Shown here: positions 1-8,765 of the stretch, in pieces
How the letters are laid out: each line of letters begins with the position of its first letter
How positions within the stretch are numbered: the stretch's first letter is position 1
Assembly: GCF_031932625.1 (NCBI RefSeq)
Contig: NZ_JAVSCK010000003.1
Coordinates: 1-64,000 of the forward strand
Source of the DNA: Hwangdonia seohaensis
GTDB taxonomy: Bacteria; Bacteroidota; Bacteroidia; Flavobacteriales; Flavobacteriaceae
Length of the DNA: 64,000 nt
Reading direction: 5' to 3'
The notes under the pieces: generated by a model
The model's input: only the letters and a program-made list of their open reading frames with translations
Told to the model about the DNA's origin: nothing
Database searches by the model: none
Translations under genes and position numbers: made by a program

Positions 1-41
1 AGCGGATTGCCCTATGATGAGAACTTTGTTTCTAAATTAGC

Positions 42-635
42 TTAAAATTGCTTGTTTTTTAACTCAGTTCTTTGTTGTAACACGTTTTTTATTCCGCTAA
101 ATATTGTATTCAGTTCTATTTCTCTCTTTTCAATTCCGTCCATTTTGTCAATTTTCTGTCCAAAAATTTTTTTCCAAAAACCTCTTTTTGTAAAGTCATA
201 TGAATAGCTAAAGTTCGAGTCAGATTCCGCAATGTAAAGTTTGGATTTCAGAATTTTGTCGTTTTTAACGAATTGAACTTCTTTTCCTTTAAGTCCTTTT
301 TCGAGAATTGAGATAATTCCGTTTCGATTCCGCTCATTAAATTCCAAAGCTGGGTCTCCATAATCTGGCGGTTCGCTAAAATGATATTGATAAAAATATT
401 CTCCGTAAACATATTTATTATAACCTGGAACTGTCGGATTGAAAATATGAAGATAAATCAGTTTATTTTCTTCTGTAAAATATCCAACTCGTATTTCAGT
501 CAGAGATTTTTTGTCAGTCGATTTGAATGTTTCGATTTCCGTTGCATTTGTTATATCAGAAGTTGGATTTTCAAATTTTCCGCTGTCAATTAATATTCGG
601 TTAATAAACTCTTTCCAATCTTTAAATTCCTGCAT
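42..635 (-). CDS. hypothetical protein, 197 aa
   Basis: I do not recognise this family. The predicted product is soluble, with no signal peptide or membrane segment. It has an acidic N-terminal half, a tyrosine/aromatic-rich middle (around residues 70-95) and a basic stretch near residues 150-165. The ATG is followed by an uninterrupted frame with normal flavobacterial codon use. It lies in a run of leftward accessory genes (to about 2 kb), each separated by 60-90 bp of AT-rich DNA, so it is probably transcribed alone. The 41 bases before its stop at the window edge hold nothing recognisable. It could be an orphan accessory or immunity-type protein, but nothing in the sequence proves that. 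Confidence 0.6.
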   Translation of the reverse strand: MQEFKDWKEFINRILIDSGKFENPTSDITNATEIETFKSTDKKSLTEIRVGYFTEENKLIYLHIFNPTVPGYNKYVYGEYFYQYHFSEPPDYGDPALEFNERNRNGIISILEKGLKGKEVQFVKNDKILKSKLYIAESDSNFSYSYDFTKRGFWKKIFGQKIDKMDGIEKREIELNTIFSGIKNVLQQRTELKNKQF

Positions 636-714
636 TTTCTTGATTTGGTCAAATGTGTTACAACAATTATATATAATTAATATTAACTATATACAAATTA
701 TGTGTGTCATAGTT

Positions 715-1038
715 TTAATGCTGCAAACGAATTAAGATATTTTTTCTGACAAAATCAAAAGAGGCGTAATCAAAAAAAACTTTTATTTTTAACCCTTTTT
801 GGCTTGACTTTAATTCTTTTTGTAGTTTTAAAAAAGTCATTCTGTTAATTATTACCATAGGCACAAAGAAGAAAGGCATAAAAACAGGAAAACTTAGTCC
901 GCTTTCTTGGTAATTAAAAAAGCTTGCTACAAACATTATTAAAACGAGTATGTTAAGCACAATTGTAGCCATTTTATAAGTTTTGGTCTTTTTTTCGAGT
1001 TCTTGAATACTCATTTTTTCGATGTGTTCTTTTTTCAT
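715..1038 (-). CDS. small membrane protein with two predicted TM helices, 107 aa
   Basis: A short protein with a charged N-terminal helix (residues 1-20, rich in Lys and Glu), two hydrophobic segments (about 23-42 and 50-65) and a basic C-terminal tail. This layout resembles small Bacteroidota proteins often labelled redox-active disulfide protein 2, but there is no cysteine here, so that label would say nothing about function. The tail after about residue 83 looks longer than I would expect for that group and could reflect a local frame change. It sits alone between two leftward genes. Function unknown. Confidence 0.5.
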   Translation of the reverse strand: MKKEHIEKMSIQELEKKTKTYKMATIVLNILVLIMFVASFFNYQESGLSFPVFMPFFFVPMVIINRMTFLKLQKELKSSQKGLKIKVFFDYASFDFVRKNILIRLQH

Positions 1039-1099
1039 ATTACTATCAGTTAATTGAATTTATACTTTTTCAGATTAACACAGAGTTCAATTAACATTT

Positions 1100-1951
1100 T
1101 TAATTTTTTTCTTCCATAAATATTTTCTCAAAGGCACTATATACTGCTAAATGAAGGGTATCTCCGTGATTTTGCTTTTCAAAAAACTCAAAATATATAT
1201 TCGTATTTTCTTTCTTAAGTAGGTTTAATTTATGGTATAAAGCTTTAGCTGTCCGTTCCATAATTTGGCCTTCTTTTCCAACTGCAATATAAATGGATTT
1301 TTTGGACGAGTATGGCCTCGGTGTGTATTTAAGCAACGATTCGTCGTCCCACCATAAACTAGGACTTGCGATAATATAATTATCAAATAAATTGGGGGTT
1401 TTAAATAATATTTCAGTTGCCAAAAGGCCTCCAAGTGATTGCCCAATCAAAGTTTTAAGTGAATCTGTTTTATAATTTGTGTCAATATATGGCTGCAATT
1501 CCTTTTCAATAAAATTGATGAATCTTTCGGATTTTCCCGTTGTTGGAAAGTCTTCTTTGTCTTTTTTGTTATTCGTTGGAAATGTAAAATCTCTTTTTCT
1601 ATCAACATTAGAAATTCCAACAACAATTGATTCCGGTATCATATTAATCCAAGAGAAGGAACCAAATTGTACAATTCCAGAAATATGAATAAAATCCTCA
1701 TCAATGGAACCATCTAATACATAAATTACGGGAAATTCTTTTATTGAATCCGTGGTGTATCCGTTTGGCAGATAAACGTTTAAAATTCTGTTTTCATTAA
1801 GTATTTTCGATTGGAAATTTATTTTCTCTCCAATCGAGAGTGGAGTTATCTTATTCTGTTCGTTTTCGTTTTGGCCAAAAATAAAATTGCATAATATTAT
1901 ACTAATAAATGTTAGGATTATTTTTATTCGAATCGTTTTAATTGGCGACAT
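1100..1951 (-). CDS. secreted alpha/beta-hydrolase, putative esterase (Esterase-D/Fes-like)
   Basis: An N-terminal hydrophobic segment (residues 8-26) ending in Phe-Gly-Gln looks like a signal peptide, so the enzyme probably acts in the periplasm or outside the cell. The fold signature of PF00756-type esterases is visible: a VIYVLDG strand-turn near residue 75, the nucleophile elbow GQSLGG with Ser172, the segment ASPSLWW near 195, and a C-terminal NHGDTLH that would supply the catalytic His. The length (283 aa) fits the family. Relatives hydrolyse siderophore, feruloyl or other acyl esters; the substrate cannot be read from the sequence. No partner genes are adjacent. Confidence 0.8.
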   Translation of the reverse strand: MSPIKTIRIKIILTFISIILCNFIFGQNENEQNKITPLSIGEKINFQSKILNENRILNVYLPNGYTTDSIKEFPVIYVLDGSIDEDFIHISGIVQFGSFSWINMIPESIVVGISNVDRKRDFTFPTNNKKDKEDFPTTGKSERFINFIEKELQPYIDTNYKTDSLKTLIGQSLGGLLATEILFKTPNLFDNYIIASPSLWWDDESLLKYTPRPYSSKKSIYIAVGKEGQIMERTAKALYHKLNLLKKENTNIYFEFFEKQNHGDTLHLAVYSAFEKIFMEEKN

Positions 1952-2045
1952 TTATGATATAGGTTTAATGTTTTGTATTGGTAGTTAAACGAAGGTAGTA
2001 GATTTTTTTACAAGGCCAAATGCAATTAAGTTGAGTTTTTATAAA

Positions 2046-2663
2046 TTATTTAGGAAACAAATACTCTACAATAACTTTTGCCGCTGCTTCACTTCCTTTT
2101 TTAGAAGGGTGAAATCCGTCGGCGCCATAATAATCATAGTTGTTTGTCGCGTTAAAATGTTTTTTCCAAATCGCGCCAACGGGACAAAGAATAGCGTTAT
2201 TTATTTTGGCGGCATAACTATGGTTGTTTATTACACCTTTAAAGCGTTCGGGATGATTTATCGGCGGCCATACCATAAAATAGGCGAGTTTTGCATTGCT
2301 GTTTTTGCATAGTACACTATACTTTTTGCCATAATCTACCAATAATTCTTTGCCGTTTTGTAGCGACGATGGGCCTTGTTGAATAATCACAAAATCGTAG
2401 TTTTTACTTGTTATTAATTTTTGTACCTCGCCTTCTTCCCAATGATCTGAAATCGCATAATTGGGTTTGGCAACCATTTTTGTTTTTACAGTAATGCCGT
2501 GTTTTTTGGCTTGCTTTTTAACCAATTGCGGTAAATTGTTGGAATAGGTTAAGCTATTGCCAATAAACAGAATATGAAACTCGGTTTGTTTCGACTGACT
2601 TTCTAATTGCAAAAAAAGACAGATGCACGTAAAAAAAGTTCCTATATATTTAAAAAGATTCAT
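2046..2663 (-). CDS. secreted SGNH/GDSL-family hydrolase
   Basis: The product (205 aa) has an N-terminal hydrophobic leader (residues 4-20). The GDSL-family block I appears as FIGNSLTY (nucleophile Ser37) and the C-terminal Asp-x-x-His block as GADGFHPS (Asp182, His185). The oxyanion-type segment FVIIQQGPSS lies between them. It is probably an exported lipase, esterase or acyl-hydrolase. Its start lies 5 bp after the stop of the M1 peptidase gene, so the two are very likely co-transcribed, peptidase first. Confidence 0.8.
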   Translation of the reverse strand: MNLFKYIGTFFTCICLFLQLESQSKQTEFHILFIGNSLTYSNNLPQLVKKQAKKHGITVKTKMVAKPNYAISDHWEEGEVQKLITSKNYDFVIIQQGPSSLQNGKELLVDYGKKYSVLCKNSNAKLAYFMVWPPINHPERFKGVINNHSYAAKINNAILCPVGAIWKKHFNATNNYDYYGADGFHPSKKGSEAAAKVIVEYLFPK

Positions 2664-2668
2664 CTTAA

Positions 2669-4897
2669 CTAATTCCCAGTTTCCTTATTTTTAAAGGCGT
2701 CAAATTCACTTTCTGTTTCAACTTTAGGAAAACTATTGTTGGTGGTATCAACATCGGCAAACTCAAAATTTGGGTCAAGATTAACCTCGGTAACTTCCTT
2801 TTCTTTTATAAAGGTCTGCTTTACTTCGTATTCGTTTCTGCGCCAAATTTGAGCCGGTAGTTTATCGATTTCTTTAGAGCCATCGGTATAAATCCACTCA
2901 ATGGTTACGGGCATAATTAAGCCGCCTTTATTTTTAATGCTTACTTCGTAAATATTTTTTCCCAACACTTGTTTTCTAATTTTGGTTTCATCAAGTCGCG
3001 ATAAAAACTGACCATAAGCTGCATCGGGTGTGGTGGTCATATTTATAACCTCGGGACCGCTAGAAAAATCTTTGGCTTTTACCGTAGTGTTTTCGCCTTC
3101 AATTTTAAATTGCGATTTTTGCTTTTGGTCTTCAATATTCGTGTTTTCTTCAAAAACCTTGAACCATTTTACATCGGTTAATTCCATATCCACATTATCG
3201 GTTGTAAAAAACCAACCTCTAAAAAACCAATCTAAATCGGTTGCGGTGGCATCTTCAAGCGTTCGGAATAAATCTGCTGGATTGGGGTGTTTGAATTTCC
3301 AACGGTTGGCATATTCCTTAAATGCTTGGTCGAATAGCTCTTTACCAATAATGGAGTTGCGCAACATTTGTAATCCAACGGTGGGCTTTAAATAGAAATT
3401 GGCTCCAAACTGACTCATTAATTCATTATCGGAGGTCGTCATTATAGGGCGCAAAATGTTTTTATCGCCACTCATAAACGGCACGATGCTTTTTGGTGTT
3501 GTGCTGTTAAAATCCGGGTAGCGTTCGGCAACGGTGCGCTGGTGCAAAAAGGTGTTTAAGCCTTCGTCCATCCACATCCATTTACGCTCGTCTGAACTCA
3601 CAATCATGGGGAACCAGTTATGTCCCACTTCATGTATTATTGTTCCTATCATACTTTGTTTGGCGGCATCGCTCATTTTGCCATTAATTGCACGACCGCC
3701 ATTAAAACTAATCATCGGGAATTCAATTCCAATATTGGAGGTGTTAACCGAAATACATACCGGATATGGGTAATCAAAGGTTGCTTCAGAATACACTTCT
3801 AAAGCATGCTTAATGGCTTTTGTAGATTCCTCTTGCCACACCGGCAAACCTTCTTTGGGGTAAAACGACATGGCCATAACCGTATTGCTTGGCAACTTTA
3901 CAGCTTGCGCATCCCACAAAAATTTTCTGGACGATGCAAAGGCGAAATCGCGAACATTGGTTGCCTTGAATTTCCAGGTTTTTAGTTTTTTTGATTTTGT
4001 TTTTTCGTTTGCTTCGGCTTCTTCTTTGGTAATAATCATAACGGGTTTATCAAACGATTTACGTGCCGTTTCGATTCTGTTTTGTTGCGTTTTTGATAAA
4101 ATATGGTCACTGTTTTGAAGGCTTCCGGTTGAAGCGACAATATGGTCTTCGGGAACCGAAATTTCAACCTCATAATCACCAAATTCGAGAGCAAATTCAC
4201 CTAACTTTTGAAACTGCTGATTCTGCCAACCCTCGGTATCGTTATAAACAGCCATTCGCGGAAACCAATGTGCAATTAAGTAAACAGTGTTATCGTCTTC
4301 AGGAAAATACTCGTAGCCTTCTCGGGATAATAAATACATGCTTCGATCGGTTATGGGATACGACCAGGCTATGGAAAAAGTCATGGAAGTGCCCGATTTT
4401 AAAGGCTCTTCAAGCAATACTTTCATCATGGTGTTATTAACGAGTGATTTTATGGCATGCCCATTTTGGTCTTTTATATATTTAATGGAATAGCCCGCAG
4501 GAAAATTGATGGCTCTGCTAAGAAACTGCATTTGTCTGGCATTCATGCCATCTTTAATACTGTTGTTTATACTGCCAAAGTCTTCATTCCCTTTTTTATT
4601 CACATTTTGTTCCAATTGAATCCATAAATAACTTAAATCGTCTGGAGAGTTGTTGTAATACGTAATGGTTTCTTCGCCAGAAAGTGTGTTGTTAGCTTCG
4701 TTTAAAACAGCCTTTATTTTATAATCGGCACGTTGTTGCCAATACGCTTTTCCCGGAGCACCACTTGCAGTACGATAGGTGTTTGGGGGTGTTATCATGC
4801 GGTCAATCGGTTCAAATTTACCTTGCCATTTTTGGGTTTGGGCTTGCAAGGATAAACATAAAATAGCTGTAATTAGGAAAAATAGAAAACGACGCAT
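2669..4897 (-). CDS. secreted M1-family zinc metallopeptidase
   Basis: A 742-residue protein with a clean signal peptide (MRRFLFFLITAILCLSLQAQ). The gluzincin motif HEVGHNWFP holds zinc ligands His422 and His426 and catalytic Glu423. The third ligand, Glu445, follows 18 residues later in WMDEGLNTF, the exact M1 spacing. The exopeptidase motif upstream reads GIEFP instead of GAMEN, as in many bacterial extracellular M1 members, so aminopeptidase activity is likely but not certain. It probably digests peptides in the periplasm or at the cell surface. The gene is divergent from the inorganic pyrophosphatase gene and heads a two-gene unit with the SGNH hydrolase. Confidence 0.9.
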   Translation of the reverse strand: MRRFLFFLITAILCLSLQAQTQKWQGKFEPIDRMITPPNTYRTASGAPGKAYWQQRADYKIKAVLNEANNTLSGEETITYYNNSPDDLSYLWIQLEQNVNKKGNEDFGSINNSIKDGMNARQMQFLSRAINFPAGYSIKYIKDQNGHAIKSLVNNTMMKVLLEEPLKSGTSMTFSIAWSYPITDRSMYLLSREGYEYFPEDDNTVYLIAHWFPRMAVYNDTEGWQNQQFQKLGEFALEFGDYEVEISVPEDHIVASTGSLQNSDHILSKTQQNRIETARKSFDKPVMIITKEEAEANEKTKSKKLKTWKFKATNVRDFAFASSRKFLWDAQAVKLPSNTVMAMSFYPKEGLPVWQEESTKAIKHALEVYSEATFDYPYPVCISVNTSNIGIEFPMISFNGGRAINGKMSDAAKQSMIGTIIHEVGHNWFPMIVSSDERKWMWMDEGLNTFLHQRTVAERYPDFNSTTPKSIVPFMSGDKNILRPIMTTSDNELMSQFGANFYLKPTVGLQMLRNSIIGKELFDQAFKEYANRWKFKHPNPADLFRTLEDATATDLDWFFRGWFFTTDNVDMELTDVKWFKVFEENTNIEDQKQKSQFKIEGENTTVKAKDFSSGPEVINMTTTPDAAYGQFLSRLDETKIRKQVLGKNIYEVSIKNKGGLIMPVTIEWIYTDGSKEIDKLPAQIWRRNEYEVKQTFIKEKEVTEVNLDPNFEFADVDTTNNSFPKVETESEFDAFKNKETGN

Positions 4898-5000
4898 AAT
4901 ATTGATTTATAATTAATTATAACAGTGAAGCAATATAATAATTTTTAAGTCTTACAGCTGGTTTTATACTTGGTTTTAAGCAAAAAACAAATAGATTTTG

Positions 5001-5031
5001 TTGTTAAATCTTAACATGTTCAGTACCTTTG
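5001..5031 (+). promoter_or_regulatory. Bacteroidota-type promoter of ppa
   Basis: TTG at 5001-5003, a 20-bp spacer, then TACCTTTG at 5024-5031, an exact match to TAnnTTTG. Transcription should begin near 5036. This rules out the upstream TTG codon at 5029, which lies inside the promoter, and supports ATG 5050. Confidence 0.75.
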
Positions 5032-5049
5032 CAGGCCAAAATAATAAAG

Positions 5050-5577
5050 ATGACTAAGAAAAAAGACGTGACTTTTGATGTATTAATTGAAATACCAAAA
5101 GGGAGTAGAAATAAATACGAATACGATTTTACACTGAATAAAATACGTTTTGACCGTACCTTGTTTTCGTCCATGATGTATCCAGGCGATTATGGTTTTA
5201 TTCCAGAAACATTGGCTTTGGACCAAGATCCGCTTGATGTTTTGGTTTTGGGCATAGAGCCAACGTACCCCATGGTTGTTATGGAAGTAAAGCCTATAGG
5301 CGTTTTCCATATGGCGGATGAAAAAGGACCGGATGAAAAAATTATTTGTGTACCGGTTTCAGACCCGATTTGGAGCAAAAATAAAGATTTGAGTGATTTG
5401 AACCCGCACCGCATAAAGGAAATCGAGCACTTTTTTCAGGTTTATAAAGATTTAGAAGAAAAGAAAGTAGATGTTGGCGGTTGGGGAGATGCCGAAAAAG
5501 CCATAGATATTTATCATAAATGCGTAGAGCGTTATGAGCAAAGTGAGCACAAGAAAAAAAGAACTTTTACAATATAG
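5050..5577 (+). CDS. ppa: inorganic pyrophosphatase (soluble, family I)
   Basis: Hydrolyses pyrophosphate to two phosphates in the cytoplasm, pulling biosynthetic reactions forward. Family I features are all visible: an N-terminal IEIPKGSRNKYEYD, then MYPGDYGFIPET, then the metal-binding signature DQDPLDVLVLG, and later ADEKGPDEKIICVPVSDP. ATG 5050 was chosen because an upstream in-frame TTG at 5029 lies within the -7 promoter box. At 175 aa the length is normal. It stands immediately upstream of a membrane pyrophosphatase gene but is separated from it by a terminator-like hairpin. Confidence 0.95.
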   Translation: MTKKKDVTFDVLIEIPKGSRNKYEYDFTLNKIRFDRTLFSSMMYPGDYGFIPETLALDQDPLDVLVLGIEPTYPMVVMEVKPIGVFHMADEKGPDEKIICVPVSDPIWSKNKDLSDLNPHRIKEIEHFFQVYKDLEEKKVDVGGWGDAEKAIDIYHKCVERYEQSEHKKKRTFTI

Positions 5578-5600
5578 TATCGTTATTTTACGACGGGACA

Positions 5601-5638
5601 AAAAAACAAACCATTTTAATATTTAAGGTGGTTTTTTT
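5601..5638 (+). terminator. probable intrinsic terminator after ppa
   Basis: AAACCA (5608-5613) pairs with TGGTTT (5629-5634), flanked by an A-run and followed by eight T. The stem is short and AT-rich, so strength is uncertain. Confidence 0.5.
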
Positions 5639-5706
5639 TATCACTTATATTTTCCTATTTTTAGCCCCGTTAAAAAATATTAACTAAATAAACTAACTGA
5701 ATAAAT

Positions 5707-8067
5707 ATGGAATTAATAGTAAATTTTTTACCCGCTTTTGGTGTTTTGGCACTAGTGTTTGTATTAATAAAAAGTGGCTGGGTTTCAAAACAAGAAGTGG
5801 GAGATGCTAAAATGGCTAGAATTGCAAAAAACATTGCAGACGGTGCCATGGCATTCCTAAAAGCGGAATACAAAGTTTTAGCAATTTTCGTGGTTGCAGT
5901 AGCTATCTTATTGTTTTTTAAAGGGAATAATGAAGTGGGTTCAAACTGGATGGTAGCCATATCGTTTATAGTTGGCGCTATTTGTTCGGCGTTGGCTGGA
6001 TTTATTGGAATGAAGGTTGCAACTAAGGCCAATGTTAGAACCACACAAGCGGCAAGAACATCATTGGGAAGAGCCTTAGAAGTGGCTTTTGCAGGTGGTG
6101 CTGTAATGGGATTGGGCGTTGTTGGTTTAGGTATTTTAGGATTAAGTGGCTTATTTATGGTATATCAAATGATGTGGCCGGGAGCAGATAATATTCCAAT
6201 GGTACTAAACGTACTTTCCGGGTTTTCTTTAGGTGCATCTTCAATTGCTTTATTTGCACGTGTTGGTGGCGGTATTTATACCAAAGCAGCCGATGTTGGT
6301 GCAGACTTGGTTGGTAAAGTAGAAGCTGGTATTCCAGAAGATCATCCATTGAATCCTGCTACAATTGCAGATAACGTTGGTGATAACGTTGGTGATGTTG
6401 CTGGAATGGGTGCCGATTTATTTGAATCGTATGTAGGTTCTATTATAGGTACCATGGTATTGGGAGCTATTATTATAACACCTAATTTTGATGGTTTAGG
6501 CGCCGTATATTTACCATTGGTTCTTGGAGCCGTAGGAATTATAATGTCAATTATAGGAACGTTTTTCGTAAAAGTAAAAGATGGTGGGAATCCACAAACA
6601 GCATTAAATATTGGTGAATTTGGTTCAGCGGGATTAATGATTGTAGCATCTTATTTCATAATTAATGCATTAATTCCTGAAGCTGTTGAAGGTTTACCTT
6701 TCGGAGCTATGGGTGTATTTTGGGCAACAATCGCTGGTTTAGTTGCTGGTTTGGGTGTTGGTAAAATAACTGAGTATTATACGGCTACGGGTAAAAAACC
6801 TGTGTTGTCAATTGTTAGACAATCTGAAACCGGAGCAGCTACAAATATTATTTCTGGATTGGGTGTAGGTATGATGTCAACAATGATTCCCATTTTGTTG
6901 ATCGCTGCGGCTATTATGGTTTCACATCATTTTGCAGGTTTATACGGTATTGCTATTGCTGCGGTAGGTATGCTGGCAAACACGGGAATTCAATTAGCTG
7001 TTGATGCTTACGGACCAATCTGTGATAATGCAGGTGGTATTGCTGAAATGGCTGAGTTACCTCATGAAGTTCGTGAACGTACCGATAAATTAGATGCTGT
7101 GGGTAATACAACTGCCGCTGTTGGAAAAGGTTTTGCTATTGCTTCTGCGGCCTTAACGGCGCTAGCTTTATTTGCAGCTTTTATGCAAACAGCTGGTGTA
7201 TTATCAATTGATGTGTCACAGCCTAGAATTATGGCAGGCTTATTAGTTGGAGGTATGTTACCATTTGTGTTTTCGGCCTTATCTATGAATGCCGTTGGTA
7301 GAGCTGCTATGGCAATGATTGAAGAAGTTCGTCGTCAATTTAGAGATATTCCACAATTAAAAGCCGCTTTAGAAGTTATGCGTAAGTATGATTCTGATAT
7401 GACAAAAGCATCAGATGCGGATAGAAAAATATTTGATGATGCCGATGGTGTAGCTGATTACAGAAAATGTATCGATATTTCAACCAAGGCATCGATTAAA
7501 GAAATGGTGTTACCAGGATTATTGGCAATCGCTGTTCCTGTGGCTGTTGGATTTATTGGAGGCGCAGAAATGTTAGGAGGTCTTCTTGCTGGCGTAACTA
7601 CTTGTGGTGTGCTTATGGCCATCTTCCAATCGAATGCCGGAGGTGCTTGGGATAACGCTAAGAAAACTATTGAAGAAGAAGGTCGTAAAGGAACAGAGGC
7701 TCACAAAGCCGCTGTTGTTGGTGATACCGTTGGTGATCCTTTTAAAGATACGTCTGGACCATCATTAAACATTCTTTTAAAATTAATGTCTGTTGTAGCG
7801 TTGGTTATCGCGCCTAGTATCGCTATTACTTCCGATGGTGTTGCAGCTTATACCGAAGAAAAAGAAGCTACTGAATTGGTAGCCCAAAATATTTCAAAAG
7901 AAATTAAAGTAGAAATGAATGAAGTTGAAACTGGCGTTTTTAAAGCAGTTGTAACTACCGTTATCAACAAAAACGGTGAGAAAACGACCAATTATGAAAC
8001 GTTTGAAGGTACTGAAGCCGAAGTAAAACAAGCGGTTTCAAATTTGAAGAAAGCAGATAATAGTTAA
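5707..8067 (+). CDS. hppA: membrane-bound ion-pumping pyrophosphatase
   Basis: A 786-residue polytopic protein that couples pyrophosphate hydrolysis to cation export across the inner membrane. The substrate-binding signature DVGADLVGKVE is at residues 196-206, followed by NPATIADNVGDNVGDVAG. The motif GNTTAAVGKG has Ala at the position where K+-independent enzymes carry Lys, so this is a K+-dependent type. Glu240 in ADLFESY sits where Na+-pumping members carry their gate Glu. However, flavobacterial and Bacteroides relatives include H+ and dual Na+/H+ pumps, so the ion is not settled. The last 60 or so residues form a charged soluble tail that is longer than in the minimal family. Confidence 0.95.
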   Translation: MELIVNFLPAFGVLALVFVLIKSGWVSKQEVGDAKMARIAKNIADGAMAFLKAEYKVLAIFVVAVAILLFFKGNNEVGSNWMVAISFIVGAICSALAGFIGMKVATKANVRTTQAARTSLGRALEVAFAGGAVMGLGVVGLGILGLSGLFMVYQMMWPGADNIPMVLNVLSGFSLGASSIALFARVGGGIYTKAADVGADLVGKVEAGIPEDHPLNPATIADNVGDNVGDVAGMGADLFESYVGSIIGTMVLGAIIITPNFDGLGAVYLPLVLGAVGIIMSIIGTFFVKVKDGGNPQTALNIGEFGSAGLMIVASYFIINALIPEAVEGLPFGAMGVFWATIAGLVAGLGVGKITEYYTATGKKPVLSIVRQSETGAATNIISGLGVGMMSTMIPILLIAAAIMVSHHFAGLYGIAIAAVGMLANTGIQLAVDAYGPICDNAGGIAEMAELPHEVRERTDKLDAVGNTTAAVGKGFAIASAALTALALFAAFMQTAGVLSIDVSQPRIMAGLLVGGMLPFVFSALSMNAVGRAAMAMIEEVRRQFRDIPQLKAALEVMRKYDSDMTKASDADRKIFDDADGVADYRKCIDISTKASIKEMVLPGLLAIAVPVAVGFIGGAEMLGGLLAGVTTCGVLMAIFQSNAGGAWDNAKKTIEEEGRKGTEAHKAAVVGDTVGDPFKDTSGPSLNILLKLMSVVALVIAPSIAITSDGVAAYTEEKEATELVAQNISKEIKVEMNEVETGVFKAVVTTVINKNGEKTTNYETFEGTEAEVKQAVSNLKKADNS

Positions 8068-8090
8068 TTATAATATTCCTTATAATAACA

Positions 8091-8121
8091 AAAAAAACCA
8101 CATCAATCGATGTGGTTTTTT
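8091..8121. terminator. bidirectional intrinsic terminator between hppA and the kinase gene
   Basis: CCACATC (8098-8104) and GATGTGG (8109-8115) pair around a 4-nt loop, with A7 before and T6 after the stem. It can therefore end transcripts from both convergent genes. Confidence 0.85.
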
Positions 8122-8147
8122 CGTTATAAAATATCTAAATAATTCTT

Positions 8148-8762
8148 TTAAAAAAGCCCATTAATTTCAGCCTCCACTTTATTGATAATGTACCCTAAAT
8201 CTTCGGGATTCGAAACAAAATCCAATTGGTCGACATCAATAATAAGCAAATTGCCTTTATCGTATTTTGATATCCAAGCTTCGTAACGCTCGTTTAATCT
8301 GCTTAGGTAATCAATACTTATGGAGTTTTCGTAATCGCGACCGCGTTTATGGATTTGATCCACTAAATTAGAGATGGAACTGCGCAAATAAATAAGCAAA
8401 TCCGGCCCTTGTACAAACGATTCCATAAGTTCAAATAGCGATGAGTAATTCTCAAAATCACGATTGGTCATTAAGCCCATGGCATGTAAATTGGGGGCAA
8501 AAATATGCGCATCTTCGTAAATGGTGCGGTCTTGAATAATGTCTTTTCCGCTTTCACGGATTTGAGCCACTTGACGAAATCTGCTGTTTAAAAAATACAC
8601 CTGCAGGTTAAAGCTCCAGCGTTCCATTTGATTGTAAAAATCGTCTAAATACGGATTGTCCACAACGTCTTCAAGCTGCGCTTCCCATTTATAATGTTTT
8701 GCCAATAATTTTGTAAGCGTTGTTTTTCCCGCGCCAATGTTTCCTGCAATTGCAACGTGCAT
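8148..8762 (-). CDS. deoxynucleoside kinase (dNK/dGK-dCK family)
   Basis: Phosphorylates deoxynucleosides with ATP for nucleotide salvage in the cytoplasm. The Walker A P-loop GNIGAGKTT is at residues 7-15. It is followed by the family's acidic LEDVVDNPYLDDFY, a QDRTIYEDAHIF segment that supplies the catalytic acidic residue and the sugar-binding Glu, and the LID-type region with KRGRDYE. 204 residues is the usual length. The base specificity cannot be read. Its start lies 3 bp after the stop of the upstream gene on the same strand, so the two are co-transcribed. Confidence 0.9.
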   Translation of the reverse strand: MHVAIAGNIGAGKTTLTKLLAKHYKWEAQLEDVVDNPYLDDFYNQMERWSFNLQVYFLNSRFRQVAQIRESGKDIIQDRTIYEDAHIFAPNLHAMGLMTNRDFENYSSLFELMESFVQGPDLLIYLRSSISNLVDQIHKRGRDYENSISIDYLSRLNERYEAWISKYDKGNLLIIDVDQLDFVSNPEDLGYIINKVEAEINGLF

Positions 8763-8765
8763 AAT

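Noticed and set aside
4063..4440. 125-codon frame antisense to the M1 peptidase gene
   Set aside because: Shadow of a conserved coding strand, with no domain or signal.
5029..5049. TTG start giving 7 extra residues on ppa
   Set aside because: The codon lies inside the consensus -7 box, upstream of the predicted transcription start.
5670..6044. 124-codon frame antisense to hppA
   Set aside because: Antisense of transmembrane codons naturally yields a hydrophobic-looking product; no independent evidence.
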